This document shows, piece after piece, positions 14,317 to 26,050 of a stretch of DNA of 64,000 nt. Position numbers and translations under genes: made by a program. Numbering within the stretch: position 1 is the first letter of the stretch; the number at the start of each line of letters is the position of its first letter. The notes below the pieces were generated by a model that saw only the letters and a program-made list of their open reading frames with translations, ran no database searches and was not told the DNA's origin. This DNA is from Bradysia coprophila (taxonomy: Eukaryota > Arthropoda > Insecta > Diptera > Sciaridae). The stretch spans positions 7,006,390 to 7,070,389 of the forward strand of contig NW_023503409.1 in the NCBI RefSeq assembly GCF_014529535.1, given 5' to 3'.

Positions 14317-15069
14317 TAGGATGGGTCGTATTAAAACTTTGAGTTTTTTTTAAACATTAATGTCCCAAAGAATGTATTTCAAAAAATAAAATGAAAAAAT
14401 TTGTTTTCCACAGGGCGCAGACAGGATATTAGATTTCCGTGGTAGTAGAGTGAAGTTGTATACAATATGTGAGGTGAAGCCATTACTATTGACTAGAGTC
14501 GATAGCCGAATAATGTAGCTTTAAAATTGCACTAACTTGTTGGCGATCGAAATCTTCACTCGGACAGCGTAGTCCTGTCAAATTTCGTGTAGTGAATTTT
14601 TAACATTGAAAAAATCAATCACCCGAGCCCTTTAAGTGCGATATCGAAAAGTGTAACTGCCCTGAATTCTTCATAAGATTAAGGCATGCATCACACGATA
14701 GTTTATGTCTTGATTTGTGGATTATATCCGCAAATAAAGTTGCAATTTTTGGTCATGGCCGCGAAAGTTGACAGGGCTATCGTGTCCGAGTGGAGATTTC
14801 GATCGCCAACATGTTAGTGCCGTTTTAAAGCTCCATTATTCGGCTATCACCTCCAGTCAATATGGTTATGGTTTCATCATGTAACAGAAATCATTCAGCA
14901 TTGTATGTACCCTCACTTTACTACCGAAAAAATAGAATATCCTGTCTACACCCTACGAAAAACTAATTTTTGTTTTTTAACTTTTTCTTTGGAAATCAAT
15001 TCATTGGTCTTTTCTGCATGTTCGTCAGGCATTTCAAAATAAATCAAACTTTAAATACGACCCACCCTA
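14317..15069. mobile_element. Mariner-like foldback element (749 bp, TA flanks)
   Basis: The element spans 14319-15067 and is flanked by TA on both sides. The ends are GGATGGGTCGTATTAAAACT on the left and the inverse of GGTGGGTCGTATTTAAAGTT on the right. Inverted similarity continues inside: TTGGCGATCGAAATCT near 14553 pairs with AGATTTCGATCGCCAA near 14793, and TATAGCCGAATAAT-type blocks pair as well. The element is therefore close to a single long hairpin. It encodes no transposase. A TA duplication is the Tc1/mariner signature, although a TA flank alone is weak evidence. Confidence 0.7.
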
Positions 15070-15163
15070 AGTACAGAACCAAACATTTAATATTGATTAA
15101 GCAGACATATTCTCATCTAGATTCTAGTAAATAGAATGTGATATTAAAAGCTTCCTTGTAACT

Positions 15164-15523
15164 ATAGAACACAGGGTTCCGACATAACGTTATTTTTATC
15201 GTTATTTTTTTGTTCCGTGATGTAACGGTGCAATAACGGTCGATTTAAAACGTTTTTTTTTCAGAACCGAAAATTAAAAGTTACGGCTCGTAACGTTACG
15301 CCCGTAACGAACATCTGTAACTTTATTTGTACCTGTAACGATATTTAAAAACAACGGTTTCAGAATACTGAACGATTTTTAGAAATAACATTATAACGTT
15401 ACATTATATGCTTGAATTTTTTAACGTTAAGAATTGTAACGAAAAGACAAAAAGTTCAACCAATAACGTTACAACTTGGAACTTTTCTTTAAAGTTATAA
15501 CGTTAAGGAACCCTGATAGAACA
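15164..15523. mobile_element. hAT-type MITE rich in TAACG/AACGTTA motifs
   Basis: The element spans 15172-15515 (344 bp), begins CAGGGTTCCGACATAACGTT and ends with the inverse GTTAAGGAACCCTG. A perfect 8-bp target duplication ATAGAACA flanks it (15164-15171 and 15516-15523), as expected for hAT. The interior is packed with TAACG, AACGTTA and TAACGG on both strands. No transposase is encoded. Confidence 0.88.
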
Positions 15524-18500
15524 TTTCTCTATGTAATAACATGTTACAATGCATTAAACAAAAAACTAATTGAAAACTTTCCGATTTGTAATTGGTACAT
15601 TAGTGGCGAGCACTAATAATCAAGCAAAAAAAGTCTAGAAAAAGTACTGATGACAAATCGATTTGAAGAAAAACGTTGCCACCATGTGTTCAGTAAACTG
15701 TTCGCTCAATATACAATGCAATTAAAATTAGGGTTTCCAAGACCCACAGATCTAAGAGCTGTTGTAACTGTTTTAGTTATTCGTTTAAATGAGTATTATT
15801 GTGACAAAAGTCAATGGCAATTAGTAGGAACTAATTTTCCCTAAATTGAAAAAAGATATTGCTGTTGCAACCACAAATGCAGTGAATGCATTTAAAATGA
15901 AACATTCTTTCTTGACTATCGACAGACATTTATATCTAACAAAAAAAAGTCGAAGGAAATGTGTTTTCAGGGTGGTTTTAATAGTCTAGAAACAATTTAA
16001 GTGCAATGTACAGCAGCCACGCCTTATGTGGATATAAAAGCTGTGCGATGCATTTGTCTTGGCTTTCGTTAGAGTTTATCATGTATTTCCGTAATAACCA
16101 GAATCTCAGCAGCGGCTGTACGTAGCAAACCAAAAACTTATAATGGCTATGCTGCATATAATGCAGGAAATTTTTCTATAAGCATAAAAATACGTATAGC
16201 AAAAGCAGTAAAGTTTACAAGAGAGCAATACCGAGATGTAAAGTTTCATACCCCGGATCGATATTATTTTCGTGAAATTTAGAAAGACTTGAGTATTGTC
16301 TACGTACATCGTCTGCATCGAAAATTGGAAAATTCATTTTTTATTTACATTGAGAAGATGCTGGAAACGTCAGCATTATACACCGACGAAAAATGATTTT
16401 TTTTTTCTGCTCATCGGATTGATCTCAATGAATATTTCGGAACGAATAATGAGATGTTTATTTGGCAAGTACTTTAACCTGTCTGACGCGAGTTTTTATT
16501 ACGTACTTAAAAGCGAAAATTATGTTTTTTAGTCAGGGCTTCTTCAGCTAATTTTCTGTCGAATATCTTCTAATTCTTAAACAGACCTTCATACGAACAT
16601 CTTCTATTTTCGGAAATATTGGCAGTTTTATCAAAAACAATTCTCAACTTCTCAACCTAAACTACGAACAAGTTTTGGGGTGTTGAAACGACTTATTTAC
16701 ATTCTAAAGTTGTAAAAAAAAAAATGTCCCAAAACGCAACGTGCCATTGCATGAATTTCCACACCCTTTTCTGCGGCTCACATGTGTATATTATGGTGTA
16801 TGGTAACTCTGGCATATACCTATTGTTATTGTATCGCTTATGACAGAGAACTGTGTGAATTAGCGATCGATAATAACCAACTGCCAAACCATATGAAAAC
16901 CACAGTAAATTGTAATAATGATTGGGACATTTTTAGCAAAATTGTTCGGTGTGTTAGGAACTAAAAACAAAAAGTGTATGCGGGCACTGATCCGGCACGT
17001 TACGTAAATAGTTTGTTACAATAAAAAAAATATTTCAAGAATCATACCATCATTTTTCTACGTTTTCGTTGACTTTATTTAGTTGGATGTCACTATCATC
17101 ACTTAATTAGATTCCGGTGTCTCAAGAATGTTTTTTTCTTATGTTCCACAATTTAATGAACGTTAATACTGTCAAGTCTTTAAATTTAGTGACAATACAC
17201 TTAACTGGTGTTCGATCAAAACGAAACCTTTACATTGACAGCAGCGAATATAAATTTATTGCTTCATCAGTCGAACACACTGAAATAAACAAATAAAAAT
17301 CCAGCACAATGATGATATTGTACAGAGAAGAGCCACCTTTTGTTTATCGGCTTTTCACAATAATTTTCACACGAAAAACGAAACCGATTCAATTCACAAT
17401 CTGATGATTTATACGGTCGGAAATGAAACCAGCTAAATGACAACTATGCTATTCTGTCGGTATTCGTAGATTCGTACGATATTCCTTAAAATTTGGACAG
17501 TGTTAACGTTGAACTGGCTGACTTTTTTATGTTGTTTTATTTAGAGCCACTCCCTGGACACCATGTTTTCATTCGCGAAGTTTTATTGAGAGAACGAAAA
17601 CCGAATGTGCATGTAAAAACATATAGCAAAAACTCTTACGGCAACGGCACTCAGTTGAAGAGGGTATTTTTGGTTTGTGTTGGTAAAATTCTCGATTTTG
17701 AACATTTTAAACGACACGATATGAATTTTCCTTGTCAGTGTGGTAGTAGTGAACAGATGTTTGTAACGGCACACTCTCTTTACTGCAGGTTCATTCTAAA
17801 CAATGTGAGTTATGTTTCGTTTTCGAAATTTTCATTACGAAAAGCGAACTTTAGCCAATAATCAAAAAAGCTACATGGACAGTGGGTGTCACATAGAACA
17901 TTTTTAGGGTTTATTGACTTTCGGTTGGTGGTGCAACGTAAGTTTTTCGCTACAACTGTATGGCGGGTAGCATATTTTCACGATATTAAATCGTAGCAGG
18001 CTCATTGTCAAATTCATTCCGATTTCCGATTTTTATTTGGTTGGTAACGTATGTTTGGTTGAATCCGTGTGTCCGAGAGAACAAAATAGATATGAACTTG
18101 TTATAAAAACTATGTTATGTATTTCTCTACAGTCGAGCTTTTCAACTACATTTTGAGTGGACAAGTCGAACATAAGCTATGATGCATTTGCGTATTGTGA
18201 TTTCTGAAGTCTGGTGCGTAGTCTGGTAGGACTACGAGACATCATTTCAGATTGCAGCAGATATGATACGTTGACAAGAGAGAAAAATTCAAATTTGTCG
18301 CAAAGGTTACACCGATGACTTCCAGATGTGTAAATACGATACGGTTTCACTATGCAAATGAAATTTTTTATCTCCAAAAAAAAAATTTACTTTCAAATTT
18401 AGTGGCAGATATAAAAATTTAATTAGATTAATGGAGGTTGTCACATAAAGTTTCCCTGACACAACTTTTAAAATGATTTTTTTTTTCATTTACGAGTGAA

Positions 18501-19115
18501 TTTTTCAATGAACTCATTTACGACTACACTGAGTCCTTATAAAAGTTGCGATAAAATCTGTACAAAAGAAAGTTTCGCCGATAAGACGTTTCGTTTTCTT
18601 TTAAATTTACCATATTAAACCTCCACAACTTTTCATTCAGTTTTCAATAGACATAAACAGATACAATACATTGCCATTACCGGTGTTACCGGTGTGCCAG
18701 TACACAATCAATATTATCGAGAGATAAAGCCCGAAATAAAACTTGATTCAATTCCACCCTGTGGTGAGAATAAGAAGCATTGATAAATCTCCAGCTATCT
18801 ATACCACGGCATTCGAATCTCTCAGTCCCTAAGGGGACTTTTCTCTTTTCAAAGAGTTATTCGGAATATATTTTCTAGGTTTTAAATTTGAATTAACGAT
18901 ACGTTGTGAACATTTCTTGGAACGTACATCCTCTGTTAAATGTAAAATCGAAAGATCCGAAAAATTTTCAATTCTATTAGCATCTAAACACGATACTATG
19001 TACCAAATGTTCTACCAGATCGATTGAACATGGTGTACGAACGCTCTCACGCCAATGTGCTCAATATTTTGAATCGGTATAAATAGGATACACTGTATAG
19101 TAAAGCGGAACTTAC
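15524..19115. other. Gene-poor region, probably intronic in part
   Basis: No supported coding exon. A 122-codon plus-strand frame (17493-17861) begins at TTG, matches no family I recognise and is shadowed by an antisense frame. Because the exon at 19116-19209 (minus strand) ends in a consensus donor, the region to its left should be intron of that gene. Confidence 0.4.
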
Positions 19116-19209
19116 ATTGGCAAAAGCTGGTGGGCGAGCCATGGGTGGCGGTGGTCTGATTCCAGTTGGTATTGGCGGTGCCGGACTATAACGGGGTTGC
19201 TGCATTTTA
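19116..19209 (-). CDS. Proline-rich coding exon of an unidentified gene
   Basis: On the minus strand a TTTCAG acceptor precedes this segment and a strong donor (AAT|GTAAGT) ends it. Between them an ATG at 19205 opens 30 codons with no stop, rich in Pro, Arg and Ala (begins MQQPRYSPAPPIPTG, then a PPPP run and ARPPAFAN). The local GC content is well above the surroundings, as expected for an exon. The segment before the ATG is also open, so this is either the first coding exon with a spliced 5' UTR or an internal exon. The remaining exons should lie to the left, perhaps outside the window; I found none. I do not recognise the protein. Confidence 0.6.
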
Positions 19210-22200
19210 CTGAAACCGAATAAACAAAAAATTTACAATTTAATCCCAATATGTCACTTCATTCTTTCGATTCAATGAATTACAAAAGATGATTTGAAAG
19301 AAACAGAATAAAAAAATTGGAATAAGGAATTTAAATGGATTCGCATATCTATTTATTTCCTTATCTCACACATCTATCCATGCTGAAATCAATTCATCCC
19401 AGAGCCCACCATACACACATTTTATTCTTTGATGTATTGAGGAAATATTTCACTTTACAACAATGGGAATTACGTTGGTGTTTGTTACCAATCTGCATTG
19501 CGCAGAATTGAAATGTTTTGTCTGCGTATTTGTTACCTTACCACTTTATGTGTATAATTAAAATGTGCAGCTGATTATAGAAGTGAATGTATTGTTTGCA
19601 ATAATCGGTGGATTTGTATAAGTGTAGACTGTAGACGATAAAACGAAGTAGAAAGGGTTGCCCAAATTAATTCTATTGTCATAGTTCTCACTGTTGCGGA
19701 TTCTTTAGACTGTCTCAACCGAAATGCCATTTTTTTTTTTGCATTGAGACAATTTTAGGGTATTGACACGAATGGGTGAATTCTTTTTGGTCCGAAATAC
19801 GACTTAAACTCGTATACAGAGAAAAGATTTTAGTGCAAAATCCAGTGGTCATTCAATATACTGACCATGTAGTCGACGAAATTGGATGTAGACGAAATCC
19901 ATTTGAGTACATTCATTTTGGTTTTAGCTTAATTCGATTTTTAATTTTGAGAAAAAGTAGTTCCGGCTAAAGGCCAATGACATTGTGTCAATAATAACCT
20001 GTTCCTACACATTTTCTATAAAACTAGCTTCTCTTCACTCCAAGGGCTTGCTTTGTCAGAGAACCGTAATGGTAATTTCATTGGACAAAACCAACCTAGA
20101 CATAGTGTCTAAGAAGATTTTTCAAACTGACAAGAAGCGAAATTGTGGTCACCTTATCCTGGCAGTCCAAACTGGATATATGAGTCCGAAAAACGAAAGA
20201 AGTGTTGAGACCTTTCATTACGACTAGAGAATAAACATTTTGTAGCCTGCAGTATCATATTTTCACTAGTCAAATGGTGGTTTTGAAAAACAAACACAAA
20301 ACTCCGACATTTCCCTTCATTCACTATGTGATTAATGTAGTACGTCTAGTCGAATACAGCTCCCATAATAGAATCGAGCATCTCTACCTTTCTTTTACAA
20401 TGTTGCTAATTGTTTACCGAACAATATAAAATCCATTCACAATTGTGTCATTGATAAACCCTAAAGGTTAGCACTTTTCCACCATAGTAAAAATAATCAA
20501 GAATTCTCAAAAAGTGGTATATTAAAAACGTATTTAGCACTCGTTCAACTATTTTCGTTGATTGTATTCTATTCTCTTTTATTTTACTTGTTCAACACAC
20601 ATCTCAGCAAATATCGGTAACAACGTCACACATAAAAACCAGAATTTGTCGATGTGTGTTTTGTACCCATTCATATACACGTATATGTCTGCACATTTCG
20701 TGAAATAAAAATCGCACAGTGATTTATTAATTGAACATTTTCGGGTACAATGATCTAAACATTTATGTCCATTCATCATAAGGCCATTGATATATCCCAT
20801 TTTCGTTAAAATTTCATCCAACACCGGACAAATCATTGACCTCAAAATAGACAATAGCCTATTCACACTGTATGATTTGCAAAAAAGAAAAAGAAAAGAA
20901 AATTGTAATCTATGGGTGCAACTACGAACGAAAACGAATAAAAAAAAATTGCATTGTCAAAATTTGAACATCCTTTTTGTGTGTACTTACCAAACAATTA
21001 ATTTATTAATCGTCCAAAATATTAAAAATGCGTTCAAGGCACTGTTTTCAGACTGTTCAAAACGTTTTTTAGCACTGAAACAATGAGTTTACCTATAAAA
21101 ATACACAATTTATCGAGTTACACAATTTTTTTCGAATTAAAACTTCACAGAGATCAAATAGTCGAGCCACACAAACATATATGTAATCGTATATGGACAC
21201 AGAGTTATCATACGTGCGCCCCGTGTTACCCCTCCGCGTCTAGCCAGCCATGTATTTATATATGTGTATGGTTGTTACATGCACAAACAAGAGAAAAGTT
21301 CTTGTATATACCAATTTATATGACAGTGTTGAATGAATATACCGAACACAGAGATATAATATTGGAACTTTTCTCACTGACAGTGATCACAAACACAGAA
21401 TCGTCTGTCCGAATCAATTTTCCCAATAAAAGTTCCGAAAGTTTGTCTTTTATTGTACAAATCAGCTTCAGCATCCACAAAATCCTTTGCAATTTTCGTC
21501 CATTATAATTTTCGTTCGAACCAGCCAGGGTCACAATAACTTAGAACATATTTTATGGTTGTCGATTAGTACATTTTTGATTTTTTTACCAGCCCTGAAT
21601 GAGTCGGTTTTTAATTATTTTTTTTCTTTCTTTCAAGAAATCGAAATTTTAGACAACAACGATTTGTGTTATAAAATATTTCTATTGACGTTTAGGCAAT
21701 TGTCTAAAAAATCTCTCGCTTCATTCACGACTTTAGAACATCTTTCATGCTGAAGTGTTATAACTGTGACAACAGCAATAAAATTGTAAATACTTTTTTA
21801 TTTTCATCTGCTGCCCCACTATTAGATTGTGTGTTATCAGCCAAAAACGATTTTTAATTTAATTTTTTTAAATACTTGATTTTTTTGCAAAACGCGCACC
21901 AATATAATATTGTTACAAGCCACTGGGGGAATCCGAAAAAACGTTTAAATAGGAAGTGCACAGCGAATAACGAATTGGTATAACGAATGGATGCAATTAA
22001 GCAGAGACGTCCGCTTTTTGTTGAACGATATTGAATTTGGTATACGATTGTCGGGTTGGTTTAGGAACTTCGTTACAGAGTTGGATTGGTATGATGTCAT
22101 GCGCAGTTGTACACACTCTTGTCAGACGAACAATTTTTGTTTTTAGAAAATTTTGGCAAATGGAATTTGTTTTTTTTTCTGTAACGCACAATGAACAAGA

Positions 22201-22732
22201 ATAATTTATTTAGCTGTGTATGTATGTGGCTTTTAGGATACATATAAGTATTCATACTACGATGTGTATGGGATGGGATATACTTTATTTAACAAAAAAA
22301 AAAGTAATTCACCGAATACATCAGATTGAAGATTTTAATTTTATGTTTGTATGGTAAAATTATGGAAAGGATCATTAATATTGTACGTCTATTGAAAGTC
22401 CTAAATTAGGTCTGTTGTGCATTATAGCTGCTTCAGCAGACATTCGGTAAACTTCATGCAAAATTTGTCATCATGCAGAAGAGTGAGATGTAAAATGGTA
22501 CAATCGATTAGAATGTTAGTTACTAGTCGACCAATATTGACAATGTTGGTATAACTGTAATGCAGTCGGAAACAGTGGAAACAGTTGATGAGTGTCATTC
22601 TTACTGGACTAGCTGTTTTGGTACCGAAACGGAATGCCTGTTTGGGCGATGTAAAAGCGATGTAATTAATTGGCACTAAATCAAACGTTCTAATCATCTG
22701 AGTCTCAAGTTAAATTCTCAGACTTAATGACA
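19210..22732. other. Non-coding AT-rich DNA upstream of the transposon
   Basis: The longest open frame (21083-21508, 141 codons from an ATG) has no signal peptide, repeat or motif that I recognise and no splice or poly(A) context. I treat it as chance. Confidence 0.4.
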
Positions 22733-22758
22733 GGGAGCTGCGGGAATCCACTCTCAAT
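22733..22758 (+). repeat. Left terminal inverted repeat
   Basis: Begins GGGAGCTGCGGGAATCCACT and is matched at 25 of 26 positions by the inverse of 24144-24169. It lies 62 bp from the stop codon of the minus-strand gene. Confidence 0.9.
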
Positions 22759-22820
22759 CGAAAAAAATATCTCTGAATAAAGTCAAACTTGTTTATTGAA
22801 TTATATTACATTAACCTCAC

Positions 22821-23665
22821 TCAATCCCATTTGAGTGAAGTGTCGGCTTCCTCTATAAACATTTCCTTCTGCATAGCGGTAAATTTCATATAAACCATTC
22901 GTAATCCATCAATTGTTGATGTCGTTTTCTTCCATGTCGAAGGTTCACGCATCACTTTGCACGGCAGCTTTACCGAAATTCGACTTGTCGGCAAATTCTT
23001 CGCAGTTATGTTATTTTTCGATTGTTGCATACAAAACGCATGCACTTCTGGATCTGACATATTCAACGTTTTCTTTTTGATCTGCTCTCGAAATAGAACT
23101 GAAGCGTCAAAAACGGGACGCGGCCATGTAAATTCTATATCAAGAGATAATCCATCCAATGGCAAAGTAAAATCAACGTTAGTAGTACCAGTCAGCATTG
23201 GCACCAAAACACAAACAAAGTCGAGTTTACGCACGACATCGGTGTACATCCAAGTGTTGACAGGAGAATTGAAGTCAGTGCGTGGATGTGGTACATAATC
23301 ACCATATTCCTCTTCATAGGATCCCAATGCGTGTGATGTTGTAGTCGTATTAATTGCTGATGATCCAAGTTCCGCAATTTTTCCACCAAGATCCACCGGT
23401 ATAGCCGCGGCTGAGAGAAATTGATTACTTATAAATTCACATAGAGTAATGTTTTGTTCTTTGTACCTAGTCCCAATCTTGCTCTCGTTTCACGAAAATG
23501 ACTAGCGAATACTTGTGCTGAAAACTTAATGAACATGTCGTTCGATTTTCTGACGCTGTCAGCAGATGAAGAAGCATTTATTTCACTCGAAGTAAACATT
23601 CTTTCCAATTCCAATTGCTCAGGAATTGCGCCATTTAATAAATTTAATAAATTAAATTGCGCCAT
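22821..23665 (-). CDS. Transposon-borne gene of unknown function (2 exons, 262 aa)
   Basis: Predicted exons are complement(23467..23665) and complement(22821..23410), with a 56-bp intron (CTAG|GTACAAAG donor, TCTCTCAG acceptor). Joining them gives 789 bases, an uninterrupted frame of 262 residues plus stop. The N-terminal third looks helical and polar (FNLLNLLNGAIPEQ, then Ser-rich). The C-terminal two thirds alternate hydrophobic and charged residues as a beta-rich domain would (for example TLPLDGLSLDIEFTWPRP and ISVKLPCKV). I see no catalytic signature, zinc finger, signal peptide or membrane span. It lies inside the inverted repeats and diverges from the transposase, so it is probably a second transposon gene; a captured host gene is the alternative. 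The reading frame survives although the neighbouring transposase is broken. Confidence 0.65.
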
Positions 23666-23673
23666 TTAATAAA
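23624..23673. repeat. 19-bp direct repeat at the deletion junction
   Basis: AATTGCGCCATTTAATAAA occurs at 23624-23642 and again at 23655-23673. The second copy contains the start codon of the minus-strand gene and also encodes the first surviving transposase residues (APFNK) on the plus strand. The repeat sits where the transposase N-terminal half is missing and may mark the internal deletion or repair event. Confidence 0.75.
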
Positions 23674-24087
23674 GGATGGTTTAGCCACAAATTTAAGAGC
23701 GCAGGATTGCGTTATGAAATAGGGCTTAACATACGAACGGGACACATTGTTTGGGTGTTTGGTGGCTACCCGGGCGGCTTGTATCCTGACCTGAAGTTGG
23801 CGTACGAACTATACGTTCATTCGGTAGCTCCTGGTGAAAAAACAATTGCCGACAGAGGATACAAAGATCAAACGTACTTTATTTTACCCACTGCTGAAAA
23901 TGGTACGCTTCATAAGCGTATAATGTCGCGCCACGAAACCGTTAACAAACGCATGAAACAGTTCAATATTTTAAAACATGAGTTCCGCCATAGTTTAGAT
24001 AAACATCCGATGTTATTTCACGCAGTGGCCAATTTAACTCAGCTGGTACTCGAGCATGAACAACCATTGTTTTCAGTACAAATTTAA
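23667..24087 (+). pseudogene. DDE-superfamily transposase, N-terminally deleted
   Basis: The frame reads PFNKGWFSHKFKSAGLRYEI, then the conserved blocks PGGLYPDLKLAYE and GEKTIADRGYKD, followed by RHETVNKRMKQF and a C-terminal FHAVANLTQLVLEHEQPLF. These match the C-terminal half of DDE_Tnp_4-type transposases, in which the last acidic residues fall in the PDL and ADRGY blocks. The N-terminal DNA-binding part and the first catalytic Asp (usually in a DGTDF-like block just before this start) are absent: an in-frame stop lies just upstream, in the direct-repeat zone. There is no good ATG. It should not yield an active transposase by itself. The 3' end is intact to TAA, 57 bp from the right inverted repeat. 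Confidence 0.85.
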
Positions 24088-24143
24088 GAAATCTTACAAA
24101 AATAAATGGACGTTTTCAATATGTACGCATATTTTTTTTTGCA

Positions 24144-24169
24144 ATTAAGAGTGGATTCCCGCAGCTCCC
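24144..24169 (-). repeat. Right terminal inverted repeat
   Basis: Inverse of the left end with one mismatch (position 23 of 26). It lies shortly after the transposase stop codon. Confidence 0.9.
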
Positions 24170-25287
24170 AGCGTAGAAACTGATAAGGTTGGGTTATAGT
24201 TATGAGCAGTGTGACTGTTTCACATTATTTATATTTTTTGTCTGCCTAAGATAGCGGAAAACTACAAAACATTCCTATTAAAGATGAAGAACGTACAGAA
24301 CTGTTAGAAAAGTAATACCGAAGTACAGACCTGCCGTTTACTCTAATGGTAATTTTCTATGCCCGAAAAAATCCCTTCAATAAAACTGCCTGTGTGCTGA
24401 ATGGAATCAATGGCCATTCACTTGCAACGCACTACAATCGATTTATTTGTAAATAATCATCATTGTATTAGTGTTGTTGTTGTTGTTGCAGCTTTTATAT
24501 ACACATGACGCTTGTAATGAAAGCTCCGCATTTAGGATACGTCTAGCACTTATATGTTCATTAAAATGTTCTCTGATGATACAGTGATACAGTGCCCAGT
24601 TATATTTTTTGTCAAAAAAATTTAATTTTCTAACTTTACTTCGCCGGCGCAAATCAACCTACGTAGATTTATGAGTGCCGTTAAGTTAGTATATGTTTGT
24701 TATTAAAACATTATCATGGTAGTATCATCACAGCTCTGGGCTCATAAAAATTGAAATCGTAACAAGAACGTTGCGAGAGAAAATCAGAAACATTTACAGT
24801 TACAATTCAGCGTTAGTATCAGACACAAAAAATCATCGTTCCAATCACACAATTATTAATTCAACACCAACCCGAAGGAAAGAGTTTTCCAGAACGAAAA
24901 TTATTTGTGAATTAACGAAGTTCAGTCTGATGATATATATTAATGTGCTTGACCGGCTACGAACCTACGAATAAATTCGTAAAATTCGTCAGATCATTTT
25001 CCAATCGAAGAGATTTTCTATTTTGCTTTCTATTCAGCCACTTATCTCGATAAAATACTTGTGGATGTACGCGATAAAGATTGACTTCTGTCTGTGAAAC
25101 TAATAAATGCGCCAACATTGTTATTTAACTGATAGTATATCGTTTTTGCCTACGTAATTTCGATAAGCAACAGACCATGGTAAAAACACACATCAAGTTA
25201 TTTATTCACAGCGGGCATTCTAAATCACGTTCCTCCGTGTGGTAAGCGTTAAAAAATATTCGCGTGCTAAAAATAATAATCAAAATA
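24170..25287. other. Intergenic DNA with a short GTT microsatellite
   Basis: No supported gene. A (GTT) run of about five units lies near 24472-24488. The segment just before 25288 is the likely promoter and 5' UTR of the acetyltransferase gene. Confidence 0.5.
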
Positions 25288-26050
25288 ATGGAGTTCGAGC
25301 GACCGAAAGGCTTGCAAGGTCCGATGGTGTATTCTACGTTTCAAATTAAATCAAAGAATTCGGATGAAATAGAAGGATTTTTGATTCAAGATTTAACGGA
25401 AGATCGATTCGATGAAGCTGTGAGAATAATTGTAGACAATCATGCAAAAGGTGCCGTGCTTCATAAAGCAGCGAAAACGCTATCAAGTGAATGCGGACTG
25501 CGTCGGGTTAATCAAATGTATCTGAATGTGTTTAAAGAGAAAATTTCTTTGGTTTGTTTAAAAATTGATACAATGGAAATCGTTGGAGTAAATGCATTAA
25601 CTTACAGAGACAGTGAGGTGTGATTTCAATTAATTTACTTTGAAAATGAGCTTCTTCTCAAGCTTTCTTTATCTTCAGGCATCGAATGATCCCAACTTCA
25701 ATCATCTGAGAGACATTGTGGGTTTTTTGAATAACGAATCCAATGTTTCGGAGCATTATGGTGTTCACCGAATTATATTTGCTGTTGGCCTTTGTGTGGT
25801 GGACAAATATCGTAACCGCGGAATAGCTACCGAGATATTAAAAGCTCGAGCACCGCTTCTGAGATGTATTGGTGTGAAGCTAACGTCAACAATATTTTCG
25901 ACAATTGCCGCACAAAAAGCCGCTAAAGCAGCTGGATATGAGGAAAATTATTCGATAAGCTACGAAGATCTTTGTAAAAAGTTTTTTAAAATGGACTTTT
26001 CTCATGTGCCTTTGAACGGTTTCTGTAAAGTAATGTCCTTGAAAGTTTAA
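25288..26050 (+). CDS. GNAT-family N-acetyltransferase (arylalkylamine NAT-like), 2 exons
   Basis: Exons are 25288..25617 and 25679..26050, split by a 61-bp phase-0 intron (GAG|GTGTGA donor, TTATCTTCAG acceptor), giving 233 residues. I chose the ATG at 25288; the frame is open slightly further upstream but without an ATG. The architecture is that of insect arylalkylamine/dopamine N-acetyltransferase-like proteins: an N-terminal segment starting FLIQDLTEDRFDEAVRIIVD, a central beta strand VGVNALTYRD, and acetyl-CoA motif A around residues 148-165 (VCVVDKYRNRGIATEIL, with the R-x-x-G-x-A pyrophosphate loop RNRGIA). The family transfers acetyl from acetyl-CoA to amines, in cuticle sclerotisation and amine inactivation; the substrate here cannot be read from sequence. 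An AATAAA lies at 26279, 229 bp after the stop. Confidence 0.88.

Larger units (their letters stand above)
22733..24169. mobile_element. TIR DNA transposon with DDE transposase remnant plus second gene
   Basis: The ends are 26-bp inverted repeats with one mismatch: 22733-22758 begins GGGAGCTGCGGGAATCCACT and 24144-24169 is its inverse. Between them lie a divergent pair: a spliced minus-strand gene (22821-23665) and a plus-strand DDE transposase C-terminal region (from about 23667 to 24087). No convincing target duplication is visible next to the repeats, so either the outermost base or two belong to the element or the flanks have diverged. The transposase reads like the eukaryotic DDE_Tnp_4 (Harbinger/ISL2EU-like) group; that assignment is from remembered family motifs, not a search. 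Confidence 0.85.

Noticed and set aside
17493-17861. 122-codon plus-strand open frame
   Set aside because: It starts at TTG, has no motif or family resemblance, no splice or poly(A) context, and a long antisense shadow in AT-rich DNA.
21083-21508. 141-codon frame from an ATG
   Set aside because: It has no signal peptide, repeat or recognisable domain, and its composition is like translated AT-rich intergenic DNA.
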